Shown: positions 1 to 7,940 of the stretch, piece after piece | Layout: every line of letters starts with the position of its first letter | Position numbering within the stretch: position 1 is the first letter of the stretch | Made by a program: the position numbers and the translations under genes | The notes under the pieces: generated by a model | The model's input: the letters and a program-made list of their open reading frames with translations, nothing else | Database searches by the model: none | What the model was told of the DNA's origin: nothing | Source: Lentibacillus daqui | GTDB lineage: Bacteria > Bacillota > Bacilli > Bacillales > Amphibacillaceae | Assembly: GCF_027186265.1 (NCBI RefSeq) | Contig: NZ_CP114176.1 | Coordinates: forward strand, 3,224,001 to 3,288,000 | DNA: 64,000 nucleotides | Reading direction: 5' to 3'

Positions 1-773
1 TGAATAAAGTAACCGATAAAGACATCAACGATACGTACCAAGAATGCCAAAACAAGTATGAATTGGATGCCGGAGAAAATGACCCACATTTTTTTGAAGA
101 ACATGTGAAGGAACAAATCAGAATGGAAATCGCACTCAGAAACTTCCTGGAAGCTGGCGGCTATAGCGCATTTACAACCAACTTTGAGGATTTGTGGGGC
201 ATGAAGCAGTTACCGGGAATGGCTGTTCAACGTTTAAATGAAGAAGGGTATGGCTTTGCTGGTGAAGGGGATTGGAAGACAGCTGCTCTCGATCGTTTAA
301 TAAAGATTATGGCCCACAATAAAGGAACAGGGTTTATGGAAGACTATACGTACAACTTGGTTGAAGGACATGAGGAAATTTTAGGTTCGCATATGTTAGA
401 GGTTGATCCAACATTGGCCAGCACCAAAGCAAGCGTAGAGGTTCACCCGCTGGGAATCGGTGACAAAGCGGATCCTGCAAGGCTTGTATTTGATGGTTTA
501 GAGGGAGAAGGAGTCAATGTAACCATTTCTGATTTTGGCGATCAATTTAAAATGATTATGTATGAAATTGAAGGTCATAAACCAACAGAACCGGCTCCAC
601 ATCTTCCGGTTGCCCGCCAAATGTTTACGCCCAAACCGGGATTCTACAATGGCGTTCAACAATGGATCGAAAACGGCGGAGGTCATCACACCGTCATGTC
701 ATTTGGAATCACATCCGAGCAGATTGAAGATTTAGCAAAAATGTTTGGCCTGAAATATATCACGATTCAATAA
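1..773 (+). CDS. araA: L-arabinose isomerase, C-terminal part (5' end outside window)
   Basis: Converts L-arabinose to L-ribulose in the cytoplasm, the first step of arabinose catabolism. The frame is open from base 3, so about the last 257 residues of a roughly 490-residue enzyme are present. Family signatures are GEGDWKTAA and VEGHEEILGSHMLEV (catalytic and Mn-binding Glu/His) and the C-terminal GGGHHTVMSFG. The gene is followed by araD about 300 bp downstream. An AraR-like operator sits in that gap, so araD may have its own arabinose-controlled promoter. Identification is firm; only the N-terminal half is unseen. Confidence 0.95.
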   Translation, partial: NKVTDKDINDTYQECQNKYELDAGENDPHFFEEHVKEQIRMEIALRNFLEAGGYSAFTTNFEDLWGMKQLPGMAVQRLNEEGYGFAGEGDWKTAALDRLIKIMAHNKGTGFMEDYTYNLVEGHEEILGSHMLEVDPTLASTKASVEVHPLGIGDKADPARLVFDGLEGEGVNVTISDFGDQFKMIMYEIEGHKPTEPAPHLPVARQMFTPKPGFYNGVQQWIENGGGHHTVMSFGITSEQIEDLAKMFGLKYITIQ

Positions 774-1073
774 TATAGAAATCCGGAATCTATAGGAAGA
801 GGTTGACTTGCCGGCATGATTGGGGATGAAGTCGTATTGCCCTCAAAAGGTTGGATACTGACTGTTGCAGGGCATCAAATTTTGCCCATTCGCCTGATAA
901 AAGCAAGCCTCTTCTACCGGAGGGCAGTAAACGCACGCACAGAGTGATTTAGATTGACTTGTACGTATCAATATAATAGTATCATGATTAACTATGATAT
1001 ATTCGCTCTACCCGATACTATCGACATGTACAGTCCATACCGAAAAAACGAGTAGTAAAGGGATGAATTGTTT
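774..1073. other. araA-araD intergenic region
   Basis: About 300 bp without a convincing reading frame. The first half shows no clear feature. The second half holds the promoter/AraR-like operator listed separately and an AT-rich leader with a ribosome binding site (AAAGG, about 1057-1061) before araD. Confidence 0.6.
954..982 (+). promoter_or_regulatory. Sigma-A promoter overlapped by an AraR-like operator, upstream of araD
   Basis: A -35 TTGACT (954-959) and a -10 TAGTAT (977-982) are separated by 17 bp. The spacer contains ACTTGTACGTATCAAT (957-972), which matches 13 of 16 bases of the Bacillus AraR consensus ATTTGTACGTACAAAT. An AraR homologue is encoded at 2168-3262. Inferred role: arabinose-relieved repression of araD. 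Binding is not proven. Confidence 0.65.
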
Positions 1074-1769
1074 ATGTTAGAACAGTTAAAACAGGAAGTT
1101 TATGAAGCTAATATGCTACTGCAAAAATACAACCTTGTAACGTTCACGTGGGGAAATGTCAGCGGAATGGACCGCGAGAAGAATTTGTTTGTCATTAAAC
1201 CGAGCGGCGTCGCGTACGAAGCGTTAGCACCGGAGCATATGGTTGTGGTTGATTTGAACGGTAATGTCGTTGAAGGTGATTTAAACCCGTCCAGTGACAC
1301 GCCAACACATCTTGTTTTGTATAAACACTTTTCAAATATAAAAGGAATTGTCCATACCCATTCCCCATGGGCTGTTACATTTGCCCAAGCTGGCATCGAT
1401 TTACCGCCCGCAGGAACAACCCATGCTGACACGTTTTATGGTCCCGTTCCAGTAACAAGAAAAATGAAAGCATCTGAGGTTAGGAACGATTATGAAAAAC
1501 AAACCGGAGATGTCATTGTGGAAACATTTGAGAAGCGAAACATGGATCCCGATCAAGTGCCAGCTGCTCTAGTCAATGATCATGGTCCTTTTACATGGGG
1601 AAAATCTGCCTATGATGCCATTCAACATGCAGTCGTGTTGGAAGAGGTAGCCAAAATGACTTACCACACGATACAATTAAATTCGAATGATATTACAATG
1701 GACTCCTATCTCTTGGACAAACACTTTTTAAGAAAGCATGGCAAAAATGCTTACTACGGTCAAAAATAA
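1074..1769 (+). CDS. araD: L-ribulose-5-phosphate 4-epimerase
   Basis: Class II aldolase-fold, Zn-dependent epimerase converting L-ribulose 5-phosphate to D-xylulose 5-phosphate. With the ATG at 1074 it is 231 residues, the family size. An in-frame TTG at 1068 is an alternative start, closer to the ribosome binding site. Zinc ligands are visible in VHTHSPWA (H94, H96) and near LVNDHGPF (about H170). The phosphate-binding GNVSG loop is near residue 27 and KPSG near residue 42. It lies downstream of araA and behind an AraR-like operator. No kinase gene (araB) is seen in the window; it may lie upstream. Confidence 0.95.
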   Translation: MLEQLKQEVYEANMLLQKYNLVTFTWGNVSGMDREKNLFVIKPSGVAYEALAPEHMVVVDLNGNVVEGDLNPSSDTPTHLVLYKHFSNIKGIVHTHSPWAVTFAQAGIDLPPAGTTHADTFYGPVPVTRKMKASEVRNDYEKQTGDVIVETFEKRNMDPDQVPAALVNDHGPFTWGKSAYDAIQHAVVLEEVAKMTYHTIQLNSNDITMDSYLLDKHFLRKHGKNAYYGQK

Positions 1770-1830
1770 GACAGCACAGGAAACATTTCAATTGTCGATC
1801 TAAAATTATTTATATTTTTCTTTTAGTGCG

Positions 1831-2034
1831 TGTTCAAAAAGGAGGATAAAAAGGACCGAGAAGTTCTAGGCGGCGTAGCTTTGAGCACCGGAGTGTACAT
1901 AAAAGGTACATGAGGAGCGGAAAAGCAAGCCAACGAGCTTCTTCAAAGGAAGGCCGACTAAAAACGGGCTTTGCGCCCAACGTCGGCATACCCCTTTTGC
2001 AGGGGCATGTCATTTTTACCGGACTTTTTGAACA
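1831..2034. repeat. MITE-like structured intergenic repeat
   Basis: A 204-bp stretch bounded by an 11-bp perfect inverted repeat, TGTTCAAAAAG (1831-1841) and CTTTTTGAACA (2024-2034). Inside are nested stems: GCCGAC (1953-1958) with GTCGGC (1982-1987) enclosing GGGC/GCCC, and CCCC/GGGG at 1991-2005. It also contains TGTACAT and GGTACAT arms around 1895-1912. The inverted ends and folded interior suggest a miniature non-autonomous element or a mobile structured RNA. No second copy was noticed in this window. A run-through reading frame across it into araR is not considered coding. Confidence 0.5.
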
Positions 2035-2167
2035 TCCTCTTTTAGCAATTTTATTGTTTGTTTTAACTATATTGTTAATCCGCTGTCCTAAGACATTGAG
2101 ATTTCACCCCTTAGTGACAGCTTTTCTTATGCTCCCCACCGGCACAATGAAAGGAATGAAGCTTAAC

Positions 2168-3262
2168 ATGGCCAAAAAATACGAAATAATTAAGCAAGAT
2201 ATTAGTGAAAAAATCATATCAGAAGTATACCAAGTTAACGACAAATTACCAACTGAATCGGAACTCATGGAGATCTATCATGTTAGTCGCTTCACAGTAA
2301 GGCGTGCAATGGATGAACTGGAGAAAGAAAACTTTGTTTATAGCATTCAAGGCGGAGGGACATTTGTAAATGATTGGAAAAACAAACCCCATACTGAAAT
2401 TAAAAATAAGACAATTGGCTTGATCTCAACACATATTGCGAATTATATTTTCCCAAATATCATCACGGGAATTGACAATTATATATCGAGTTACGGCTAC
2501 TCCATTTTGATTGCTGATACGCAAAATAATCCGGAAAAAGAACGGAAAAGCTTAACTAATTTATTATCGAATAACCTGTCCGGACTAATATTCGAACCAA
2601 CCAGAAGTGCGCGGGGTAATATCAACAAAAGTATTTACGATAATATTCAATCAATGGGTATTCCTATGCTATCGATTAATGCTGTCTATGATGATTTAGA
2701 TATTCCTTATTTAATAATGGATGATGTAAAGACCGGAGAAATGATAACCGACTATTTAATTTCCCAGGGACATAAACAAATTATTGGTATCTTTAAAGTT
2801 GATGATAAACAGGGAATCAATCGAATGAATGGTTTTATCAAAGCCTATCAAGATCATCCAGAAATTTTAAATATGGGCGATATTATGATGTATCAGACCG
2901 AGGAAAATAAAATTAATTTATTTAAAAAACTTCACGCCATGCTGACTGGGTCGGAGTTTATTCCGACAGCAATTGCTTGTTATAATGACGAATTAGCAAT
3001 TCAAGTCATCAATTTCGTAAAAGAAATAGGCTTGAAAGTTCCCGACGATCTTTCCATTATCGGTGTTGATGATTATCAATTTTCAAAGTTTATAAATTCA
3101 GGCTTAACTACCATCCGTCATCCCCAGGAAAAAATGGGTTTTGATGCCGGTAAAATGATCATCGATATGCTGAATAAACAGCCGGTTACATCAAAGATAT
3201 ATGAGCCGGAATTAATTAAAAGAGGCTCGGTAAGAATGCTGAGCCAAGCCAAAGAACGTTAA
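2168..3262 (+). CDS. araR: Arabinose operon repressor, GntR-type DNA-binding domain plus LacI-type sensor
   Basis: Cytoplasmic repressor that releases DNA on binding L-arabinose. Residues 1-70 form a GntR winged helix (KLPTESELMEIYHVSRFTVRRAMDEL, then a QGGGTFV wing). From about residue 80 to the end there is a LacI/periplasmic-binding-like domain (IGLISTHIANYIFP, SIIGVDDYQFSKF, LTTIRHP). This hybrid layout is typical of Bacillus AraR. I chose ATG 2168 because homologues begin with a short M-x-x-KY; the open frame extends upstream only through the MITE-like repeat. In-frame ATGs at 2147 and 2156 are alternatives. It is the likely ligand of the operator upstream of araD. Confidence 0.88.
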   Translation: MAKKYEIIKQDISEKIISEVYQVNDKLPTESELMEIYHVSRFTVRRAMDELEKENFVYSIQGGGTFVNDWKNKPHTEIKNKTIGLISTHIANYIFPNIITGIDNYISSYGYSILIADTQNNPEKERKSLTNLLSNNLSGLIFEPTRSARGNINKSIYDNIQSMGIPMLSINAVYDDLDIPYLIMDDVKTGEMITDYLISQGHKQIIGIFKVDDKQGINRMNGFIKAYQDHPEILNMGDIMMYQTEENKINLFKKLHAMLTGSEFIPTAIACYNDELAIQVINFVKEIGLKVPDDLSIIGVDDYQFSKFINSGLTTIRHPQEKMGFDAGKMIIDMLNKQPVTSKIYEPELIKRGSVRMLSQAKER

Positions 3263-3263
3263 A

Positions 3264-3310
3264 AAATCGCCATCTGCAAATATGCAGGGTGAAACTTCAG
3301 ATGGCGATTT
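3264..3310 (+). terminator. Hairpin terminator after araR
   Basis: A 13-bp perfect stem, AAATCGCCATCTG (3264-3276) with CAGATGGCGATTT (3298-3310), starts right after the araR stop codon. The 3' arm ends in TTT, so it could act as an intrinsic terminator. The A-rich other side could serve the opposite strand. Confidence 0.75.
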
Positions 3311-3580
3311 CATAATAGATTTTACTTTTTCACATACCAATTCTGAGCCCCCTTGCCCCTGCCCTCCAACCGGTGAAGCGCTACGTTTAAATTCCATACG
3401 ATCCTGGCATCCCTAAAACATGCATGAAAGCGTTTCAAGTATGTGTTTCCAAACAAAATTTTTTATCAACCTGCCTGTCAACCAATCACTTCATCATCAA
3501 CTGTCAATATGTTAGAATCATTCTATCAACCTATTGTACGATGTGAATGAAATACAATCAAAGCGAAGGAGGTAAGCAGT

Positions 3581-3751
3581 TTGAAGGATAATCATGAACA
3601 ATTGACATTGGACTTTTTCCTTGATGACACTGATGACGCTAATCAGTCTGAACCAGCAGGAGCAACTATTTTTTCAGCTAAAAAAGAAAAACGCAGGACA
3701 TTTCCCAGTGATTTAGTAAATGATTTTGAACAGTATATCAATTATTATTGA
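3581..3751 (+). CDS. Small acidic protein of unknown function, coupled to the next gene
   Basis: A 56-residue ORF starting at TTG 3581 with a strong ribosome binding site (AAGGAGG, about 3567-3572) at good spacing. The product is mixed: an acidic N-terminal half (LDFFLDDTDD), then a basic patch (KKEKRR) and FPSDLVNDFEQYINYY at the end. No signal peptide or membrane segment is visible. Its TGA overlaps the TTG start of the downstream gene in a TTGA arrangement, typical of translational coupling. The family is not recognised. The ribosome binding site and the overlap argue that it is a real gene. Confidence 0.65.
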   Translation: MKDNHEQLTLDFFLDDTDDANQSEPAGATIFSAKKEKRRTFPSDLVNDFEQYINYY

Positions 3752-4941
3752 AGCATCCAATGGAATTAACAAAGACAAAAGCATACATTCCATCGAAACA
3801 ACTACCGGATCTGAATAGCCTGTTATCCATCAAAGCGAAAAATAAGACAAACCGCCCGCAGCAGGAACAATATCCATATATCCATTTTCTATATCATCTT
3901 GCCCTTGCTAGCAGAATTTTGGAAAAAGCGCCCATAACCGCCAATCAGCTTAAGCTACAAGGAACGAATCGGTGGATGCAGTTTCAAAAGCTCACATTCA
4001 CTGAGAAATATTTCGTTTTACTAGAAACATTCTGGGTCGACGCCAATTGGGCAAAAATGCTTGGAGAACATCGCAACCAAATCCATCACATGTTTGCTAC
4101 CGTTTGTAAACAATTACTTGATGATAAGCAAATCGATTTTGGCTTCAATACCATGCTTGCTAATTTAACACGTTGCTGGAATCATTTTTTCCTGCACATA
4201 GAGTGGTTCGGGTTTTGGGTATGCGAAAAGGATCAGGAGCAAATAGATAAATACGGCAAGAAAAACGATTTTTATGCAAAATCCATCTCACTAACGCCGT
4301 TTGGAGAAAACATGCTCCGAATCTTACTGGAGTCTAGGGATATAACTGTCTGGAATATTCCGCTCAGGGTGGAATATGGAGAAGTCAACCCTGTACCTGG
4401 TTCAGCGCTTCCCGATATGCCCAGTGAAAAGCGAACAGTAAATAAAAAGAAGCCAGAAGCTTTTCATCATGCATTTGATGGGCTATTTCCGAAAAGGGAT
4501 TTGTCCCAAACATTGCCAAGGGATTCAGGGACATATACACCCGGGCTGTATACCTTTCATGTGATGTGGCATGTGAAAGTTTGGCGGAAAATCACTATTT
4601 CATCTGAACATACGATGCAGGATTTACACAAGGCAATCATACAAGCCTTTAACTTCGACGACGAACACTTGTATTCCTTTTTTATGGATGGAGAAAAATG
4701 GTCTCCCAATTGTATCGCCTCTCCCAACGATGACTCCGGAGCAAATGCAGCAAACATCCAGATCGGTAGTGCCGGATTACATGAAGGCCAGCACTTTATG
4801 TATTTATATGATTATGGCGATGAATGGATATTTACCGTAACCCTTGAAAACATTGCACCATTAGAGGGGGAACCGACAGCTCCAGTAATTATTGCCGAAA
4901 AAGGAAGCGCTCCGGAGCAATATTGGGACGAGGAATATTGA
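3748..4941 (+). CDS. pRiA4b ORF-3-like domain protein
   Basis: 397 residues. The C-terminal third (about 265-390) matches the plasmid pRiA4b ORF-3 / IS1096 passenger-protein fold: a YTFHVMWHVKVWRKI strand, MQDLHKAIIQAF helix, HLYSFFMDG, then LYDYGDEWIFTVTLE. The N-terminal about 260 residues (WMQFQKLTFTEKYFVLLETFW and onward) are helical and not assigned. The start is TTG 3748 overlapping the preceding TGA; ATG 3760 is an in-frame alternative. The biochemical role of this family is not established. The protein is probably cytoplasmic and works with the small upstream product. Confidence 0.75.
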   Translation: MKHPMELTKTKAYIPSKQLPDLNSLLSIKAKNKTNRPQQEQYPYIHFLYHLALASRILEKAPITANQLKLQGTNRWMQFQKLTFTEKYFVLLETFWVDANWAKMLGEHRNQIHHMFATVCKQLLDDKQIDFGFNTMLANLTRCWNHFFLHIEWFGFWVCEKDQEQIDKYGKKNDFYAKSISLTPFGENMLRILLESRDITVWNIPLRVEYGEVNPVPGSALPDMPSEKRTVNKKKPEAFHHAFDGLFPKRDLSQTLPRDSGTYTPGLYTFHVMWHVKVWRKITISSEHTMQDLHKAIIQAFNFDDEHLYSFFMDGEKWSPNCIASPNDDSGANAANIQIGSAGLHEGQHFMYLYDYGDEWIFTVTLENIAPLEGEPTAPVIIAEKGSAPEQYWDEEY

Positions 4942-5061
4942 ATCATAAGGATAACGACAGCGAAGGACGCAAAACCCGATTTTAGTGGGCATCCCTTCAT
5001 CAAGGAACCGATGTTGGTAAATCGTAGGTAGAAATCTGGAGTTTGAGCCGCCGGGCACTGG

Positions 5062-5099
5062 GCCATATAAAGTCTTTCCAGTTAAAGACTTTATATGGC
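5062..5099. terminator. Strong bidirectional hairpin
   Basis: A 16-bp perfect inverted repeat, GCCATATAAAGTCTTT (5062-5077) and its complement (5084-5099), with a 6-nt loop. It stands between convergent genes: the pRiA4b ORF-3-like gene on + and the Abi_2 remnant on -. The upper stem is AT-rich and no long T-run follows. Termination on either strand is the likely role. Confidence 0.6.
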
Positions 5100-5160
5100 T
5101 CTATATTTTAATTTCCAAAAACATTCGGTTTTAACGACTAAAATACTCCCAAAACCCAAA

Positions 5161-5213
5161 GCCAAACAGCTTATTCGGCAATATACGACATAATTGAGGA
5201 AGTGACAGAGGTC
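5161..5213. repeat. REP-like repeat, copy 1
   Basis: Begins with GCCAAACAGCTTATTC (identical in copy 2 at 9492). It continues with TATACGACA.AATT.AGGAAGTGACAG, shared with copy 3 at 17430. It lies just 3' of a minus-strand gene, as do the other two copies. Probably an intergenic repetitive element. Confidence 0.5.
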
Positions 5214-5921
5214 CCAAAAGGCATCCTAGACTATCTCAGAAGTAAAGATTCCCATTTCTCTGGAAACCCCAAATCTCCATAGGTAATATACGTTTCATAT
5301 TGTTCAAGCAAGGCATTTAAAGACGTAATAAAGTTGGTCAATTCCTCAATATGTAGTAATCTGGATAGAATATAGATTGCCGCAAAGACAGTTTTATTGT
5401 TAAAGCTTCGTTCTGACCCTGGGAGCATTGGTGCAATAACCAGCCTTTTTCCATACAATCTACCATAATGAGCACACACATTTCTAATATAAGATAAGGT
5501 ATGAAGCCAACTTTCTATATAATAACTCGAAATCTTATATGACTTAACTATCTCTTTTTTATCGTTTTTTAATAGATTTCGAAAGACTTTTGACAATTCC
5601 CCGAAAGATATTACTTCAATTGCCACCCAAAAAGGAAATTCGCCTTTATATTTGCGTTTGTGATGCATAACAAACAACTCAGATCTACTTCTGTCAATTT
5701 GTTGTTGTAATTGTTTCAAAAAAATTTCATGTTTCGATTCGGATAAAAAATTGGCACTTTCTTTATAACCAAGCGAGCCATATTTGTGCGAGTGGTAATA
5801 CGCTATCCTAGAGCGGAATTCAATTTCAATGTACTCCAAATAATTCATCAGAAGACTACGCAGCTTCTGGTCAAATATATAAATCATTTTTATTCGACGG
5901 AAGGTTATTCCTTTTTGAAAT

Positions 5922-7480
5922 GAGTCAATTTCATAATTGCTCTTTTTAAAAATACACAGACCTGCAGAATTTTTAAAACAAATTTTTTAAAAATTTAATT
6001 AAGCAGTTTGTTGCTGGTTTAACAGTACATTGATACGATCTGCAGCTAATTTTGAAGCATTATAAATAAGCGTTACAATGTCAAAGTGAACTTTTGCGCG
6101 TTTTCCAGTACGATAACGAACATTGTTAAGTTGAAAAAATTCTTTGAGATAGGCATTTACACGTTCAACAGCAGAGCGACGTTTGAATAGTGTTTTCCAA
6201 GCCTTTGATCCACGAGCGGGCGCAGTATATCTCCTAAGATCCGTTGTTATTTTTACCTTGTAAACCTTTTGACAGATGTCTTCGTTCGCCAAAGGACAGT
6301 CACTACACTCTTTTGGTCTTGTGTATTTCAATGTTTCATATTTGGCATCAAAACTATCATAACGGTAGGAATGCTCCCGAAAACAGGTCGGGGCGAAGTG
6401 TTTATCAAAACCGATTGGCTCGCTTTCATTTTTCTTATTATAAGCAATGACGGACTGATTCCCCATTCGGTGCACTTGTTCATAAATTGCATGATAATCA
6501 TAACCAGCATCCATTGTCTGATGGTTCAATGATGGAAGGGGAAGTTCATTAACCCCTTTTAATAACGGGATTGCAGCCTTCCCGTCATTCAAACTGCCTG
6601 AAGAAAAAAGGGCCTGTAGAATATATTGACTGGATGTCCCAACAGCCAAATGTCCCTTATATCCGTACCAAAAGACATTCTTTCCTTCTGAGTTCTTTTT
6701 TACGCCCCACTTAGGGTCTTGAGGAACCTCGGCGCGTAATTCGGCTAAAGGTGCATCCAACTGTGCTTCTATTTTCTTTTCGAAAAGTGGTAAATTGGCT
6801 TCTTTCTCTGCCTGTTCAATAAGCCATTGTTCACGTTCTTCCTTGGATTTGCGCCCGCGTTTTTTGGGCTCAGCTTTTTGTTTTTCTTCCTTTGACGGCG
6901 CTTGATCACGTGCTTCAAAATGGGTTGCATCAATGGCGACAGTGTCATCCATAATAAAGCCTTCAGCAATTGCTTGAAGCACAACTTTTTCTTGAACTTT
7001 CTCCAAAACGTTAGATGCTTTTAGTTTTGTTAAAAGCCGAGAATAGGCGGCTTCAGACGGGGTGTGGTCAGACACAAGAAATCCACAATTCAGTTTAAAA
7101 ACAAAGTCGTCCTTTAGGCGTTTAATTAGGTCCTTAACCGTTGGAATACGTTCAACATATCGAATAAAAACGGAAATAATCATCGCCGCATAATTCAAAT
7201 CTACAGGTGCGCCAAGGTGGGATTTTTTGTTCACTTCATAATAAATCGCATCCAAATCTATCACTGAAATAATCGATTCATAACGATGGGTAGGTTCCAT
7301 CTCGTATAATTCTTGGATGCTAAATAGACTTTCTTGTCGTATAATGGTCATAGGGAGTACTCCTCCAGTCTTTTTTTGGTTGTCGGTTCAACTACCATTA
7401 TACAAGATTTGGGGAGGTACTTCCTTTTTTATGTCTCAAATTCGTTGGGGCACAAGGGCTAGGAATTATGAAATTCACTC
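5922..7480 (-). mobile_element. IS1182-like insertion sequence
   Basis: A 1559-bp element. The left end reads GAGTCAATTTCATAATTGCT (5922-5941). The right end, read on the minus strand from 7480, is GAGTGAATTTCATAATTCCT, giving an imperfect terminal inverted repeat of about 20 bp (18 matches). It is flanked by the 4-bp direct repeat AAAT (5918-5921 and 7481-7484). It contains one transposase gene and interrupts the Abi_2 gene. Family assignment rests on the transposase architecture. Confidence 0.85.
5999..7351 (-). CDS. DDE transposase, IS1182/IS5-like (DUF772 N-terminal domain)
   Basis: 450 residues, intact. The N-terminal DUF772-type region (DLDAIYYEVNKKSHLGAPVDLNYAAMIISV) precedes the catalytic core. 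Candidate DDE residues lie in VAIDATHFEA (first Asp), TMDAGYDYHAIYE (second Asp) and KRRSAVERVNAYLKEF (Glu). A basic linker (EPKKRGRKSKEER) follows the first Asp motif. A Cys cluster (CSDCPLANEDIC) is near residue 355. It has a good ribosome binding site (GGAGGAG) before the ATG. Apparently complete, so the element may still be mobile. Confidence 0.9.
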   Translation of the reverse strand: MTIIRQESLFSIQELYEMEPTHRYESIISVIDLDAIYYEVNKKSHLGAPVDLNYAAMIISVFIRYVERIPTVKDLIKRLKDDFVFKLNCGFLVSDHTPSEAAYSRLLTKLKASNVLEKVQEKVVLQAIAEGFIMDDTVAIDATHFEARDQAPSKEEKQKAEPKKRGRKSKEEREQWLIEQAEKEANLPLFEKKIEAQLDAPLAELRAEVPQDPKWGVKKNSEGKNVFWYGYKGHLAVGTSSQYILQALFSSGSLNDGKAAIPLLKGVNELPLPSLNHQTMDAGYDYHAIYEQVHRMGNQSVIAYNKKNESEPIGFDKHFAPTCFREHSYRYDSFDAKYETLKYTRPKECSDCPLANEDICQKVYKVKITTDLRRYTAPARGSKAWKTLFKRRSAVERVNAYLKEFFQLNNVRYRTGKRAKVHFDIVTLIYNASKLAADRINVLLNQQQTA

Positions 7481-7803
7481 AAATAAATCTTTATTATCTT
7501 TTTGTTTTAATGTGAGGCCATATGCAGAAAACCTGTAGTAGTTTACTTTTTTCAAGAACCCCAAAGCATCCTCAACATCGTCAATGATAAGATTTCGACT
7601 CCTTAAAATATCCAATTGTTCTTCATATGTTTTTGGTTCTTTGATATGTATATGATCTGAAGGAGCCATTTTGATTTCACCCTTGATAAAACAGCATAAG
7701 TAATATTAAACTAAAAGTTTTGTTGATTCGTTGAATGGATAAATTAGCACTAGGGGGGCTCTGGGTAAGCAGCATACTTTTTAAGTTTTCAGTTTCGTTA
7801 GCC

Positions 7804-7854
7804 TAAAAAAATGACCCACCCTGGTCCGCATTGTTAAGAGGCGTGGTGAGTTCA
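7804..7854 (-). terminator. Terminator downstream of the amiE-like gene
   Basis: Read on the minus strand, TGAACTCACC (7854-7845) can pair with GGTGGGTCA (7820-7812), with one bulge and one G-T pair. It is followed directly by a run of seven T. It is placed for the nagZ-namZ-amiE operon. Confidence 0.5.
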
Positions 7855-7940
7855 GTTATTATTATTGTAACCTTTTGCATTCCATTTGTAAAGAAAAAAA
7901 TGATAAATCGGTATATTCGCATGGCAGAACCCGCACATGC

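Larger units (their letters stand above)
5231..7669 (-). pseudogene. Abi_2-family abortive infection gene interrupted by an insertion sequence
   Basis: The N-terminal part (7481-7669, 63 residues) has the Abi_2 opening pattern: TYEEQLDILRSRNLII, then FLKKVNYYRFSAYGL. The C-terminal part (5231-5921) has IYIFDQKLRSLLMNYLEYIEIEFRSRIAYYHS and SYIRNVCAHYGRLYGKRL, with the R-N-x-x-A-H motif. An IS1182-like element (5922-7480) with an AAAT target duplication sits between them. Joining the flanks over one AAAT restores KDLF-QKGITFRRIK-MIYIFDQ in frame, giving about 291 residues, the normal family size. Abi_2 (AbiD/AbiF) proteins block phage growth by unresolved mechanisms. The gene is presumably inactive here. 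Confidence 0.85.

Noticed and set aside
1910..2167. Upstream extension of the araR frame (about 86 extra codons)
   Set aside because: It runs through the MITE-like repeat, has no ribosome binding site and lacks homology expected for AraR, which starts at 2168.
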